Below are positions 47,871 through 57,254 of a stretch of DNA of 64,000 bases, piece by piece. A model generated the notes under the pieces. It was given only the letters and a program-made list of their open reading frames with translations, was not told the origin of the DNA and did not search any database. The stretch comes from Amycolatopsis mongoliensis. Its GTDB lineage: Bacteria > Actinomycetota > Actinomycetes > Mycobacteriales > Pseudonocardiaceae. The DNA lies in NCBI RefSeq assembly GCF_030285665.1, contig NZ_CP127295.1, positions 5,642,001 to 5,706,000 of the forward strand, written 5' to 3'. A program made the position numbers and the translations under genes. Numbering within the stretch: the stretch's first letter is position 1; each line of letters opens with the position of its first letter.

Positions 47871-49670
47871 ATGCCGTCGATCGGATGCCGCAGAGTCCTC
47901 GTCATCGCCGCCACCGCCGCGCTCGCCACCACGGTCGCGGCCGGGCCCGCCTCCGCCGCCACCCCGACGCCGAAGTCCCCGGTCGCCGTCGGCTTCGGGG
48001 GCGCCGTGGCCAGCATCGACGCCGACGCCACCGCGATCGGCACCCAGGTCCTGCGCGACGGCGGGAACGCCGTCGACGCGGCCGTCGCGGTCGCCGCCAC
48101 GCTCGGCGTCACCGACCCGTTCTCGGCCGGCGTCGGCGGGGGCGGGTTCTTCGTCTACTACGACGCGAAGACCCACCGCGTCCACACCCTCGACGGCCGG
48201 GAGACCGCGCCGAGGTCCGCGGACGCGAACCTGTTCGTCGAGAACGGCCAGCCGCTGCCGTTCAACGAAGCCGTCACGAGCGGGCTCAGCGTCGGCGTGC
48301 CCGGTACGCCGGCGACGTGGTCCGAGGCCCTCCGCAAGTGGGGGACGCGCTCGCTGGCGAAGTCGCTGAAGCCCGCGGAAGACCTGGCGCGCACCGGGTT
48401 CGTCGTCGACCAGACGTTCCAGACGCAGATCGCGAACAACGCCGCGCGGTTCGCCGCGTTCCCGTCGACGCGGTCGCTGTACCTGCCGGGCGGCGCCCCG
48501 CCGGCACCCGGGACCGTCTTCCGGAACCCCGACCTCGCCGCGACGTACGCGCAGCTCGAACGCCACGGCGTCGACGCGCTGTACCGGGGCCCGATCGGCG
48601 CGGACATCGCGAAGACCGTCCAGCAGCCGCCGAAGGACCCGGCCTCGACGCTGAACGTGCGCCCCGGCAAGCTGACCGCCGCGGACATCGCCGCCTACCG
48701 CGCCATCGAGCGCACCCCGACCCACGCGACCTACGAGGGCCTCGACGTCTACGGCATGCCGGCGCCGTCCTCGGGCGGGCTCACGGTCGGCGAGGCGCTC
48801 AACATCCTCGAGAACTTCGACCTGAAGCACGCGAGCAAGACCGACTACCTGCAGTACTTCCTGGAGTCGACGCGGTTCGCCTTCGCCGACCGCAACCGCT
48901 GGATCGGCGACCCCGCCGTCGTCGACGTCCCGGCCAAGGAGCTGCTGAGCCAGCGCTTCGCCGACTCGCGGGCGTGCCTGATCTCGAAGGACAAGGCCGC
49001 GACGAGCCCGGTCGCCCCGGCAGACCCGGAGCACCCCGCGCCGTGTGCCGCGGGCACGACGGCGGCGCCGACGCCGTACGAGGGCGAGAACACCACGCAC
49101 CTCACGGTCGCCGACAAGTGGGGCAACGTCGTCGCCTACACGCTGACCATCGAGCAGGAGGGCGGCAGCGGCATCGTCGTGCCGGGCCGCGGGTTCCTGC
49201 TCAACAACGAGCTGACCGACTTCTCCTTCACGCCGGTGACGCCGGGCGTGCCCGACCCGAACCTGCCCGGCCCGGGCAAGCGGCCGCGCTCCTCGATGGC
49301 GCCGACGATCGTGCTCGACCACGGCCGCCCGTTCTTCGCCACGGGTTCGCCGGGTGGCGCGTCGATCATCACGACGGTGCTGCAGGTGATCCTCGGCCGC
49401 CTCGACCGCGGGCTGTCCCTGGAGGACGCCATCGCGGCACCGCGGGCGTCGCAGCGGAACTCCGCGGCCGCCCAGGTCGAGCAGGCGTTCCTGGACCAGC
49501 CGGAGACGGCGGCGCTGAAGGCCCGCGGCCAGGGCTTCTCGACGGCGCCGGCGGAGATCGGCGCGGCGACCGGGGTGGAGCGCCTGCGTGACGGCCGCTG
49601 GCTGGCGGCCGCGGAACCGGTCCGGCGTGGGCAGGGCGCGGCCCAGGTGGTGTGGCCCGCCCACTGGTAG
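47871..49670 (+). CDS. ggt: Secreted gamma-glutamyltransferase
   Basis: The 599-residue precursor has a signal peptide (to about residue 33) and the Ntn-hydrolase fold. Autocleavage should occur before Thr408 in E-N-T-T-H-L-T-V-A-D, yielding large and small subunits. The oxyanion/substrate motif S-P-G-G-A-S-I-I is present. It transfers or hydrolyses gamma-glutamyl groups from glutathione-like compounds or gamma-glutamyl peptides. ATG 47871 is used; GGAGG is 15 bases upstream, a rather long spacing. The gene is followed by a perfect long palindrome. Confidence 0.93.
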   Translation: MPSIGCRRVLVIAATAALATTVAAGPASAATPTPKSPVAVGFGGAVASIDADATAIGTQVLRDGGNAVDAAVAVAATLGVTDPFSAGVGGGGFFVYYDAKTHRVHTLDGRETAPRSADANLFVENGQPLPFNEAVTSGLSVGVPGTPATWSEALRKWGTRSLAKSLKPAEDLARTGFVVDQTFQTQIANNAARFAAFPSTRSLYLPGGAPPAPGTVFRNPDLAATYAQLERHGVDALYRGPIGADIAKTVQQPPKDPASTLNVRPGKLTAADIAAYRAIERTPTHATYEGLDVYGMPAPSSGGLTVGEALNILENFDLKHASKTDYLQYFLESTRFAFADRNRWIGDPAVVDVPAKELLSQRFADSRACLISKDKAATSPVAPADPEHPAPCAAGTTAAPTPYEGENTTHLTVADKWGNVVAYTLTIEQEGGSGIVVPGRGFLLNNELTDFSFTPVTPGVPDPNLPGPGKRPRSSMAPTIVLDHGRPFFATGSPGGASIITTVLQVILGRLDRGLSLEDAIAAPRASQRNSAAAQVEQAFLDQPETAALKARGQGFSTAPAEIGAATGVERLRDGRWLAAAEPVRRGQGAAQVVWPAHW

Positions 49671-49681
49671 CCCTCGGCCCG

Positions 49682-49738
49682 AGCGCCCCAATGTGGCGTT
49701 CGGTGCGTCTGACGCACCGAACGCCACATTGGGGCGCT
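49682..49738. repeat. Perfect 57-bp palindrome with 28-bp arms
   Basis: Arms 49682-49709 and 49711-49738 are perfectly complementary around a single T. The arm reads AGCGCCCCAATGTGGCGTTC... . It lies between convergent ggt and the acetyltransferase gene. The same arm sequence recurs at 62,265-62,351. Confidence 0.85.
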
Positions 49739-49743
49739 TCGGC

Positions 49744-50706
49744 TCAGGCTTCGAGCGCCCAGCGGAGGTAGCGCGTCTTCGGCACGAACCCGGCCGTTGC
49801 GAAGACCCCGGACGCCCCGGACGGGCTCGCCGAGTCCACGACCAGGCTCGCCCGGTCGTAGCCCTGGTCCGCAGCCGCGCGCAGTGCGTGTGCCGGCAGC
49901 GCCCCGGCGATTCCCCGCCGCCGGTACTCGCGCAGCGTCCCGATGGCCATGAAATGCGCGTCGCGGATCCCGGTCGCCTCCGTGTCGGCGTCCCAGGACA
50001 TCGTCACCAGCATCCCCGCCGCAGTGCCGGTCGCGTCCCGGAGCAGGAAGCTGACCTCCGGCCGGAACGTCTGGTTGGTGATCTTGTTCCGCCACAGGTC
50101 CGGGGGCATCGGCACCGCACCCCAGTGGTCCTCGGACGCCGCGTTCCGCACGCGCCGGAACTCTTCGTCGGTCTCCGCCGACCACGGCTCGATCCGCGGC
50201 CCGGGCTCAGGGGACGTCACGTCTTCGAGCGGGTGCTCCATGCGCCGGAAGTACCGGGCCGGCGCGAAGCCCTGGGACCGCATCAGCTCGGCGAGCCCGG
50301 CGATGTGCTCGGGCCGGTGGACGTCGACCACGAGCTTCGCCCCCGGGTGGTGCCGGGCGTGCAGCACCCTCGCTGCCGCCACCCCCGCCTCGACGAGCGC
50401 GGTGCCGACGCCCCGGCGGCGGTGGGCCGGGTGGACCCCGCCGTCCAGGAAGACCCGGTGGACCTCGTCGGCGGACGGCTTGTAGCGGATCTTCACGTAC
50501 CCGATCATCACGTCGCCGTCGAAGGCCGCGAGGCTGCCGCGCTCCAGGTCCGCGTAGGGGTCGACCAGCTCCGTGAGGGTGTCCTCCGCGGTGTAGTTCT
50601 CGCCGATCCGGTCCACGGTTTCCATGGCGTTGAGGAGGTCGGCCGACGTCGGGGCGTCGTCGCGGGTGAGCGGTCGCCAGGTCGGAGACGGAGACGGTCC
50701 GGGCAC
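49744..50706 (-). CDS. Tandem-GNAT acetyltransferase
   Basis: The 320-residue product contains two GNAT domains. The first has acetyl-CoA loop V-H-P-A-H-R-R-R-G-V-G-T-A-L and the second L-R-E-Y-R-R-R-G-I-A-G-A-L, a layout shared with mycothiol synthase and related enzymes. Substrate is unknown. GTG 50706 is selected since the longer frame overlaps fmt antisense. It is divergent from fmt and converges on ggt. Confidence 0.82.
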   Translation of the reverse strand: MPGPSPSPTWRPLTRDDAPTSADLLNAMETVDRIGENYTAEDTLTELVDPYADLERGSLAAFDGDVMIGYVKIRYKPSADEVHRVFLDGGVHPAHRRRGVGTALVEAGVAAARVLHARHHPGAKLVVDVHRPEHIAGLAELMRSQGFAPARYFRRMEHPLEDVTSPEPGPRIEPWSAETDEEFRRVRNAASEDHWGAVPMPPDLWRNKITNQTFRPEVSFLLRDATGTAAGMLVTMSWDADTEATGIRDAHFMAIGTLREYRRRGIAGALPAHALRAAADQGYDRASLVVDSASPSGASGVFATAGFVPKTRYLRWALEA

Positions 50707-50848
50707 ACCGGCGACGCTAACCGGGCCCGCGCGCCCTGTCGCCTGGTTTCCCGGCGGGCGCGACGCGCCGTGATCACGAGGGCCTTCTAGACTCAGGCTC
50801 GATGTTCCAGCCACGTGAATCCTCCCTGCTTCCGCCGGGGGTGGGCCG

Positions 50849-51775
50849 ATGAAGCTCGTCTTCGCCGGCACCCCCGACCCGGCCGTCCCCGCGCTGCGTG
50901 CCCTGCTCGATTCCGGCCGCCACGAGGTCGTCGCCGTCGTCACCCGTCCCGACGCGCAGGCCGGGCGCGGCCGCCGGGTCGTCCGCTCCCCGGTCGGCGC
51001 CCTCGCCGACGAGCACGGCATCGAGGTCCTGACGCCCGCGCGCGCCGGTGACCCGGCCTTCCTCGCCCGGCTGGCGGAGCTGGCGCCGGACGCCTGCCCG
51101 GTCGTCGCCTACGGTGCGTTGCTGCCGCAGGCCGCCCTCGACATCCCCCGCCTCGGCTGGGTGAACCTGCACTTCTCGCTGCTGCCCGCGTGGCGGGGCG
51201 CGGCGCCGGTGCAGGCCGCGATCCGCGCCGGCGACGAGATCACCGGCGCGTCGACCTTCCGGATCGTCAAGGAGCTGGACGCGGGCCCGGTCTACGGGGT
51301 CGTCACCGAGGCGATCGGCGCGACCGACACGGCGGGCGGCCTGCTCGGGCGGCTCTCGGAGTCCGGCGCCAAGCTGCTGCTGTCCACCATGGACGGTCTG
51401 GCCGACGGCAGCCTGGTCGCGCGCGAGCAGCCCGCCGAGGGCACCAGCTACGCGCCGAAGGTGACGGTCGAGGACGCCCGGGTGTCCTTCGCCGACCCGG
51501 CCTCGGCGGTCGACCGGCAGATCCGGTCGGTCACCCCGGACCCGGGCGCGTGGGCGGAGTTCCGCGGGGAGCGGTTCAAGCTCGGCCCGGTGACGGTGCT
51601 CGACGAGCCCGGCCCGCCGCCGGGGGAGATCATGGTCGAACGCAAGCGGGTGCTGGTCGGGACGGCGACGAAGCCGCTGCGGCTCGGCGAGGTCCAGGCA
51701 CCCGGCAAGAAACGGATGGCGGCCACCGACTGGGCGCGAGGTACGAGGATCGACCAGGGAGAGCGCCTCCGGTGA
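50849..51775 (+). CDS. fmt: Methionyl-tRNA formyltransferase
   Basis: It formylates initiator Met-tRNA. The 308-residue product has [14 protein letters not shown] at the start and the formyl-transfer loop [17 protein letters not shown]-terminal OB-type domain follows. The ATG at 50849 follows a G-rich stretch. Its stop overlaps rsmB by four bases. The order fmt-rsmB is conserved in actinomycetes. Confidence 0.96.
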   Translation: MKLVFAGTPDPAVPALRALLDSGRHEVVAVVTRPDAQAGRGRRVVRSPVGALADEHGIEVLTPARAGDPAFLARLAELAPDACPVVAYGALLPQAALDIPRLGWVNLHFSLLPAWRGAAPVQAAIRAGDEITGASTFRIVKELDAGPVYGVVTEAIGATDTAGGLLGRLSESGAKLLLSTMDGLADGSLVAREQPAEGTSYAPKVTVEDARVSFADPASAVDRQIRSVTPDPGAWAEFRGERFKLGPVTVLDEPGPPPGEIMVERKRVLVGTATKPLRLGEVQAPGKKRMAATDWARGTRIDQGERLR

Positions 51776-53196
51776 ACGACCACAGGGAACGACGTCCGTC
51801 ACGGCCGCAGCGGGGGCGCCCGGCGCCGCGCAAGGAAGGCCCGCGCCGTCCGCCGGAGGTGGACGCGCCCCGGCAGGCCGCGTTCGACGTCCTGCGCGCG
51901 GTCCGGGAGAAGGACGCCTACGCCAACCTCGTCCTCCCGGACCTGCTGCGCGAGCGGCGGATCAGCGGCCGGGACGCGGCATTGGCGACCGAGCTGGCGT
52001 ACGGCGCGTCGCGGGCCCAGGGCCTGCTCGACGCGGTCATCGAGTCCTGCGCCGAGCGGCCGCTGGCCAAGACCGACCCGGTGGTGCTGGACGCACTGCG
52101 CCTCGGCGTCTACCAGCTGCTGCGCACGCGCATCCCGGAGCACGCCGCCGTCACGTCCACTGTGGACCTCGTGCGGGCCGAGGCGGGTTCGTGGGCCACC
52201 GGTTTCGCGAACGCCATCCTGCGCAAGGTGTCCGAAAAGGACGAAGCGGCGTGGCTGGACGAGCTGGCGCCGGACGATTCGGCCGACCCGATCGGGGCCT
52301 ACGCGCTGCGCACCGCGCACCCGCGCTGGATCGCCCGCTCGTTCGCCGAAGCGCTGGGGGACAAGGGTGCCGGCCTCAAGGCCGCGCTCGAAGCCGACGA
52401 CGCGCGGCCCGAGGTGCACCTGGTCGCCCGCCCGGGCGAGATCAGCGCCGACGAGCTGGCCGCGATCACCGGCGGCGACCCGGCGCCGTACTCGCCCTAC
52501 GGCGTCCGCCTGCCCGCGGGCGCCGGTGACCCGGCCGACGCCGAGCCGGTCCGCGAGCGGCTGGCCGCGGTGCAGGACGAGGGCAGCCAGCTCTGCGCGA
52601 TCGCCGCGACGAAGGTGCCGGTCGAAGGCACCGACGAGCGCTGGCTCGACCTGTGCGCCGGCCCCGGCGGCAAGGCGGCGCTGCTCGGCGCGCTGGCGGC
52701 GTTGAGCGGAGCCCGCGTGGACGCCGTGGAGAAGGCGCCGCACCGCGCGAAGCTCGTCGAGAAGGCCACGACCGGGCTGCCGGTCAAGGTGCACGTCGCC
52801 GACGGCCGGGAGTCCGGCCTGGAGCCGGGCTACGACCGGATCCTGGTCGACGCGCCGTGCAGCGGGCTCGGCGCGCTGCGGCGGCGGCCGGAGGCGCGCT
52901 GGCGGCGGCAGCCGTCCGACGTCGCGGACCTGACGAAGCTGCAGGGCGAGCTGATCGTCGCGGCCTACGAGCTGCTGCGGCCGGGCGGCGCGCTCACCTA
53001 CGTCGTCTGCTCGCCGCACCTCGCCGAAACCGAGGGCGTCGTCGGGGAGACGGCCCGGCGGCTGAAGGCCGAGGTGCTGGACGCGCGCGAGCTGTTCCCG
53101 GGCGTGCCGGAACTCGGCGACGGGCCGTACGTGCAGCTCTGGCCGCACCGCCACGGCACGGACGCGATGTTCTGCGCCGTGCTGCGCAAACCGTGA
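51772..53196 (+). CDS. rsmB: 16S rRNA m5C967 methyltransferase
   Basis: The 474-residue product joins a basic leader, a NusB-like RNA-binding domain (about 30-170; [16 protein letters not shown]) and a SAM methyltransferase domain. The latter shows [10 protein letters not shown] and the catalytic D-A-P-C-S-G-L-G. The GTG lies in the fmt stop. The downstream flavoprotein overlaps its stop by four bases. Confidence 0.95.
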   Translation: MNDHRERRPSRPQRGRPAPRKEGPRRPPEVDAPRQAAFDVLRAVREKDAYANLVLPDLLRERRISGRDAALATELAYGASRAQGLLDAVIESCAERPLAKTDPVVLDALRLGVYQLLRTRIPEHAAVTSTVDLVRAEAGSWATGFANAILRKVSEKDEAAWLDELAPDDSADPIGAYALRTAHPRWIARSFAEALGDKGAGLKAALEADDARPEVHLVARPGEISADELAAITGGDPAPYSPYGVRLPAGAGDPADAEPVRERLAAVQDEGSQLCAIAATKVPVEGTDERWLDLCAGPGGKAALLGALAALSGARVDAVEKAPHRAKLVEKATTGLPVKVHVADGRESGLEPGYDRILVDAPCSGLGALRRRPEARWRRQPSDVADLTKLQGELIVAAYELLRPGGALTYVVCSPHLAETEGVVGETARRLKAEVLDARELFPGVPELGDGPYVQLWPHRHGTDAMFCAVLRKP

Positions 53197-53690
53197 GGGA
53201 TCTCGGGCTGGTCGCCAGCTCGTGCGGCGGGCTGGACGTCCGGTTCGCCGCCGAGCTGGTGAAACCCGCCGCGGCCCGCGGCTGGCGGCCGGCGATCACG
53301 CTGACGCCGACCGCGATGCGCTGGCTGACGTCCACGGGCGGGCTCGACGACGTCGCGGCGGGCACCGACCTGCCGGTCCGCAGCGTCTCGCGGCTGCCGG
53401 GGGAGCCGCGGCCGCACCCGGACCCGGCGGTGTTCCTCTTCGCTCCGGCGTCGGCCAACTCGGTCGCCAAGCTGGCGCTGGGCATCGCGGACAACCAGGC
53501 GCTGACCGTGCTCGGCGACGTCCTCGGCGCGCCCGGGATCACGATCGTGGTCGCGTACCAGATCCAGGACACCCGGGTGCACCACCCGGCGTGGCAGCGC
53601 CACATCGACACCCTCGCGGGCGCCGGGGTGACGCTGCACCGCCTCGATATCCGGCGGCCGTGGACCGAGGCCCTGGACCTGCTTCCCTGA
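53193..53690 (+). CDS. Flavoprotein of the HFCD (CoaC/EpiD-like) family
   Basis: The 165-residue product resembles the FMN-binding decarboxylase fold: A-S-S-C-G-G-L early, F-L-F-A-P-A-S-A-N-S-V-A-K in the FMN/PASANT region. The dedicated CoaBC is encoded elsewhere, so this is a paralogue of unknown substrate. GTG 53193 overlaps the rsmB stop, so it is translated in the fmt-rsmB operon. Confidence 0.8.
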   Translation: MRDLGLVASSCGGLDVRFAAELVKPAAARGWRPAITLTPTAMRWLTSTGGLDDVAAGTDLPVRSVSRLPGEPRPHPDPAVFLFAPASANSVAKLALGIADNQALTVLGDVLGAPGITIVVAYQIQDTRVHHPAWQRHIDTLAGAGVTLHRLDIRRPWTEALDLLP

Positions 53691-53750
53691 GCCGGCTCGC
53701 GGGGGCGCCCCCCGTTTTCCACGTTACCGGGTGGCACCGACAGTTCCGGC

Positions 53751-54878
53751 CTACTTGCGGGCCAGCGCGACCTCGAACGCCGTCTCGGTCGCCTCCCGCG
53801 TCGCGTCGGGCAGGGGATCCTCGTTGGCGGACACGGTGGCGCTCCGGCCGCCGTCGGTGGTGCCGGACAGGGTCGCGAAGCCGAAGATGTCGCCGCCGTG
53901 GCCCCAGTAGCGCGTGCCGTCGGGCAGGGTCCGGTGGAACAGGCCGAGGCCGTAGTCCGTGCCGGGTTCGCCCGGCACCGGGACCGTGCGCTGCATCTGC
54001 GCGAGCTGCGCGGGGCGCAGCAGGCGGCCGCCGAGCAGCGCGCTGTAGAACGTGTCGAGGTCCCGGCCGGTCGACACTAGCGCGCCCGCCGCACCGGCGA
54101 TCGACGGGTCGAACTCGGTGAAGTCGAGCAGTTTCCCCTCGCCCGGCACGTATCCGCGCGCGTGCGGCGCGGGCAGCGACTCCTCACCGCGCCCCGGCAG
54201 GGAGGTGCCGCGCAGGCCGAGCGGCCGGGTGATCCGGCAGGTGATCTCGGCGGCGACGCTGTGCCGCGTGACCTTCTCGACGAGCATCCCGGCGACGATG
54301 TAGTTGGTGTTCGAGTACGACCACGAGCTGCCGGGCGCGAACAACGGCGGGTGCTTCACCGCCAGCGCGACCAGCTCGCCGGGGTCGGCCCCGCGGTGGC
54401 GCAGCGATTCGAGGTCGCCCGTCGCCAGCACGTCGTCGGTGTAGCTGTAGAGCCCGCTGGTGTGCTGCAGCAGGTTCCGCACGGTGATCGTGCGGCCGTC
54501 GTTGCCGTTCCCGGTGATCAGCCCGGGCAGGTAGCGCTCGATCGGCGCGTCGAGGTCGACCTTCCCCTCGGCGACGAGCTGGAGCACCACGGTCGCGACG
54601 AACGTCTTCGTGATGCTCCCGGCGCGGAACTTCGCGTCCCGCGGGTACGGCGTCCCGGTGGTGACGTCGCCGGTCCCGCTGCGCGTCTCGGTGACGCGCC
54701 CGTGGTCGGTGACGACGGCTTCGGCGCCGGGCGCGCCACCTTGGACGGTGACCCGGTCGAGCGCCCGCTGCAGCGGATTCGCGGTGGTGGCGAGCGCCGG
54801 TGCCGCGGTGGTCGCCGCGAGGAGTGCGACGAGCGTGCCGCAGGCGACGATCCGCTTGCCGCGCAATGACTTCCGCAT
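53751..54878 (-). CDS. Secreted beta-lactamase-related serine hydrolase (D-Ala-D-Ala carboxypeptidase type)
   Basis: The 375-residue product has a signal peptide (to about residue 30) and the class C/serine beta-lactamase fold. Ser88-x-x-Lys91 lies in G-S-I-T-K, Y-S-N in W-S-Y-S-N-T-N-Y, and the third box is W-G-H-G-G. It may act as a DD-carboxypeptidase or esterase; beta-lactamase activity is unproven. ATG 54878 is preceded by a G-run. It sits downstream of the phosphatase gene with a hairpin between them. Confidence 0.88.
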   Translation of the reverse strand: MRKSLRGKRIVACGTLVALLAATTAAPALATTANPLQRALDRVTVQGGAPGAEAVVTDHGRVTETRSGTGDVTTGTPYPRDAKFRAGSITKTFVATVVLQLVAEGKVDLDAPIERYLPGLITGNGNDGRTITVRNLLQHTSGLYSYTDDVLATGDLESLRHRGADPGELVALAVKHPPLFAPGSSWSYSNTNYIVAGMLVEKVTRHSVAAEITCRITRPLGLRGTSLPGRGEESLPAPHARGYVPGEGKLLDFTEFDPSIAGAAGALVSTGRDLDTFYSALLGGRLLRPAQLAQMQRTVPVPGEPGTDYGLGLFHRTLPDGTRYWGHGGDIFGFATLSGTTDGGRSATVSANEDPLPDATREATETAFEVALARK

Positions 54879-54984
54879 GAAAGAACCCCCTGGTGTCTCG
54901 GTGCTCCCCAACCTAGGGAGCCGCGACGCCAGGGGGCATGGGGCAGGCCGCCCGAACGATCCGGGGGCCTGCCCTACCGCACTC

Positions 54985-55030
54985 GTCGTGAGTGAGAAAC
55001 AGTGTTCTAACGCTGTTTCTCACTCACGAC
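54985..55030. terminator. 18-bp-arm hairpin behind the phosphatase gene
   Basis: GTCGTGAGTGAGAAACAG (54985-55002) and its complement (55013-55030) form a perfect stem with a 10-base loop. The hairpin starts four bases after the minus-strand phosphatase stop. Confidence 0.8.
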
Positions 55031-55034
55031 CGGG

Positions 55035-56438
55035 TCAGCGCAGGCGAAGCGCGCGCTTCAGGGTGCCGAACAGGTCGGTCTGGTTGGTCAGGCCGACGAT
55101 GTTGGCCGCCTGCGGGCCCATGGCCGCGATGCGGACCTGGGTGCCCGTGTGCGACTGCGAGCCGCCGGTCTCGGCGGTGCCGTACGCGAGGGTCATGTTC
55201 GCGCCCTCGTTCGTGATCAGCGTCGCGGTCAGGCCCGGGGTCGCGGTCGGCTCGACGATCTGGGAGCTGTGGCCGTGGTCGGCGGTCACCAGCACCAGGG
55301 TGTCGGGGTGGCTGCGGGCGAACGCCGTGCCCGCCGCGATGGCCGCGTCGAAGTCGACCGTCTCGCCGATCTGGCCGCACGGGTCGGCGGCGTGGTCCTG
55401 CTTGTCGATGCTCGCGCCCTCGACCTGCAGGAAGAAGCCCTTGTCCGAGTGACGGTCGTCGAGCAGCTCCAGCGCCTTGCGGGTCTGGTCGGCCAGCTTC
55501 GGCTGGGTCTTCGGCAGCGCCGGGTTCGGCGTGCAGCGCGCCGGGGCGGTGCCGCCGTGGACCGCGGCCGGGCCGGTCCAGTTCACCGGCATGTTGTTCT
55601 TGGCGAACAGGCCGAGGACCGGCTTGCCCTTCTTGGCCGCCGCGAGGTCGGCCGCGGTGTTGACGACGTTGTAGCCGGCTGCCTTCGCCTGCTCCAGCAC
55701 CGTCTTGCCCTTGAACTTGCCGGCGGTGACCGTCTGGTCGAAGTACGCCGCACCGCCGCCCAGCAGGACGTCGGGGCGGGTCTGGACCAGCTGCTCGGAG
55801 ATCGAGCCGGCGCCGCCCTTCTCCTTGGCGTTGACCGCGCACTTGGCGGTCGTCTCGACCGGGCCCTTGCAGTCGCGGCTGACGACGTGCGCGCCGAGCA
55901 CGGCCGGGGTGGCGTCCTGGACCTCGGCGGTGGTGACGTCGCCGGTGCGCAGCCCGCTGCGCTTGGCCAGCTCGAGGATCGTCGGCACGGGGTTGCCGTA
56001 CGCGTCGACGGAGATGGCGCCGTTGTAGGTCTTGACGCCGGTGGCCCAGCCGGTGCCGGACGCGGCCGAGTCGGTCACGTAGTTCGGCTTGCCGGGGTTG
56101 TTCTGCTCCACGGCGTAGGTGGTGTAGTCGCCGGTCAGCGGCAGCTCGTCCATCGCGAGCCGGCCGGCGGCGCCGCGCTCGTAGTTGCGCGCGGAGGTGA
56201 TCTCCGACTGGCCCATGCCGTCACCGAGGAACAGGATGACGTTGCGGGCACTGCCGCCCTGGATCGCGGAGCGGACGTCGTTGGTGCGGTCACCGGTGCC
56301 GGCCGACGAGCGCGCGTTGTCGCTGTAGGCACTGTCGGAGCCGTTGGTGGCCAGGGCGACCGGGGCGGCGGCGACCAGCGCGGCGCCGAGCGCGCCCGCG
56401 ACCAGCCACCGGCGGCGGCCGGTGAGCAGCGAAGCCAT
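55035..56438 (-). CDS. Secreted PhoA-type alkaline phosphatase
   Basis: The 467-residue product has a signal peptide (to about residue 30) and the alkaline phosphatase core. I-L-F-L-G-D-G-M-G supplies a metal Asp, T-D-S-A-A-S-G-T has nucleophile Ser124, and V-T-A-D-H-G-H-S-S carries metal ligands. It releases phosphate from phosphomonoesters outside the cell, usually under PhoP control. ATG 56438 is chosen because GAGGAG precedes it; the upstream ATG 56450 lies in that site. No Pho box was identified. Confidence 0.92.
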   Translation of the reverse strand: MASLLTGRRRWLVAGALGAALVAAAPVALATNGSDSAYSDNARSSAGTGDRTNDVRSAIQGGSARNVILFLGDGMGQSEITSARNYERGAAGRLAMDELPLTGDYTTYAVEQNNPGKPNYVTDSAASGTGWATGVKTYNGAISVDAYGNPVPTILELAKRSGLRTGDVTTAEVQDATPAVLGAHVVSRDCKGPVETTAKCAVNAKEKGGAGSISEQLVQTRPDVLLGGGAAYFDQTVTAGKFKGKTVLEQAKAAGYNVVNTAADLAAAKKGKPVLGLFAKNNMPVNWTGPAAVHGGTAPARCTPNPALPKTQPKLADQTRKALELLDDRHSDKGFFLQVEGASIDKQDHAADPCGQIGETVDFDAAIAAGTAFARSHPDTLVLVTADHGHSSQIVEPTATPGLTATLITNEGANMTLAYGTAETGGSQSHTGTQVRIAAMGPQAANIVGLTNQTDLFGTLKRALRLR

Positions 56439-56594
56439 GTTTCTCCTCATTGGGGACTTCGGGAAGTAAGAGCCCGGATTCCGGACACGGGCTATTAGTC
56501 CCCTTGCATGTGTGCCGAGGACTGCCGCCGGGTGAGCGGCGGGTGGCGGCTGACCGAACTCCTGGCTTCACGGAGGTGACCGGGAGCACGTCGG

Positions 56595-57254
56595 TTATTG
56601 ACCGGCGAGGTGCCCCGGCCGGACGACGCCGGCTTCGTACGCGATGACCACGGCCTGGCTGCGGTTGGCCGCGCCGAGCTTGCCGAAGATGTTGCCCACG
56701 TGGGTCTTCACCGTCTCGAGGCTGATCACCAGCGCGGCCGCGATGTCCGAGTTGGACAGTCCGGTGGCGATCAGCCGCAGCACCTCGGCCTCGCGCCGGG
56801 TGAGCGTCTTCGCCACCCGCGTGTACTTCCCGCCCGGCGGCCGGGCGCTCACCAGCCGCCGGATCGCCTCGGGGAACAGCAGCGACTCGCCGGCGGCGAC
56901 GGTCCGGACGGCGTGCGCGATCTCCTCCTTGCGCGCCCGCTTCAGCAGGAACCCGCTCGCCCCGGCCAGCAGCGCCTCGTGCACGTAGTCGTCGTTGTCG
57001 AACGTCGTGACCACGAGGACCTTCGGCTGCTCGCCGGGCTCGGCGAGCAGCCGCCGGGTGGCCTCGATGCCGTCCGTGCCGGGCATCCGGACGTCCATCA
57101 GCACGACGTCCGGCCGGGTGCGGCGCACCGCGGGCAGCACCTCGGCGCCGTCGGCCGCTTCGCCGAGCACGGTGATGCCCTGCTGCTCCAGCAGGGCCCG
57201 CAGGCCGGTGCGGACCAGTGGCTCGTCGTCGGCCAGGAGCACAGTGGGCCTCAC
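56595..57254 (-). CDS. NarL/LuxR-type response regulator
   Basis: The 219-residue product has a receiver domain (1-120), with phospho-acceptor Asp in V-V-L-M-D-V-R-M-P and conserved T-T and K (L-L-K-R). The C-terminal LuxR HTH is L-T-R-R-E-A-E-V-L-R-L-I-A ... S-L-E-T-V-K-T-H-V. Its GTG overlaps the kinase stop by four bases, so the two form one system. Target genes are unknown; no site was recognised. Confidence 0.93.
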   Translation of the reverse strand: MRPTVLLADDEPLVRTGLRALLEQQGITVLGEAADGAEVLPAVRRTRPDVVLMDVRMPGTDGIEATRRLLAEPGEQPKVLVVTTFDNDDYVHEALLAGASGFLLKRARKEEIAHAVRTVAAGESLLFPEAIRRLVSARPPGGKYTRVAKTLTRREAEVLRLIATGLSNSDIAAALVISLETVKTHVGNIFGKLGAANRSQAVVIAYEAGVVRPGHLAGQ

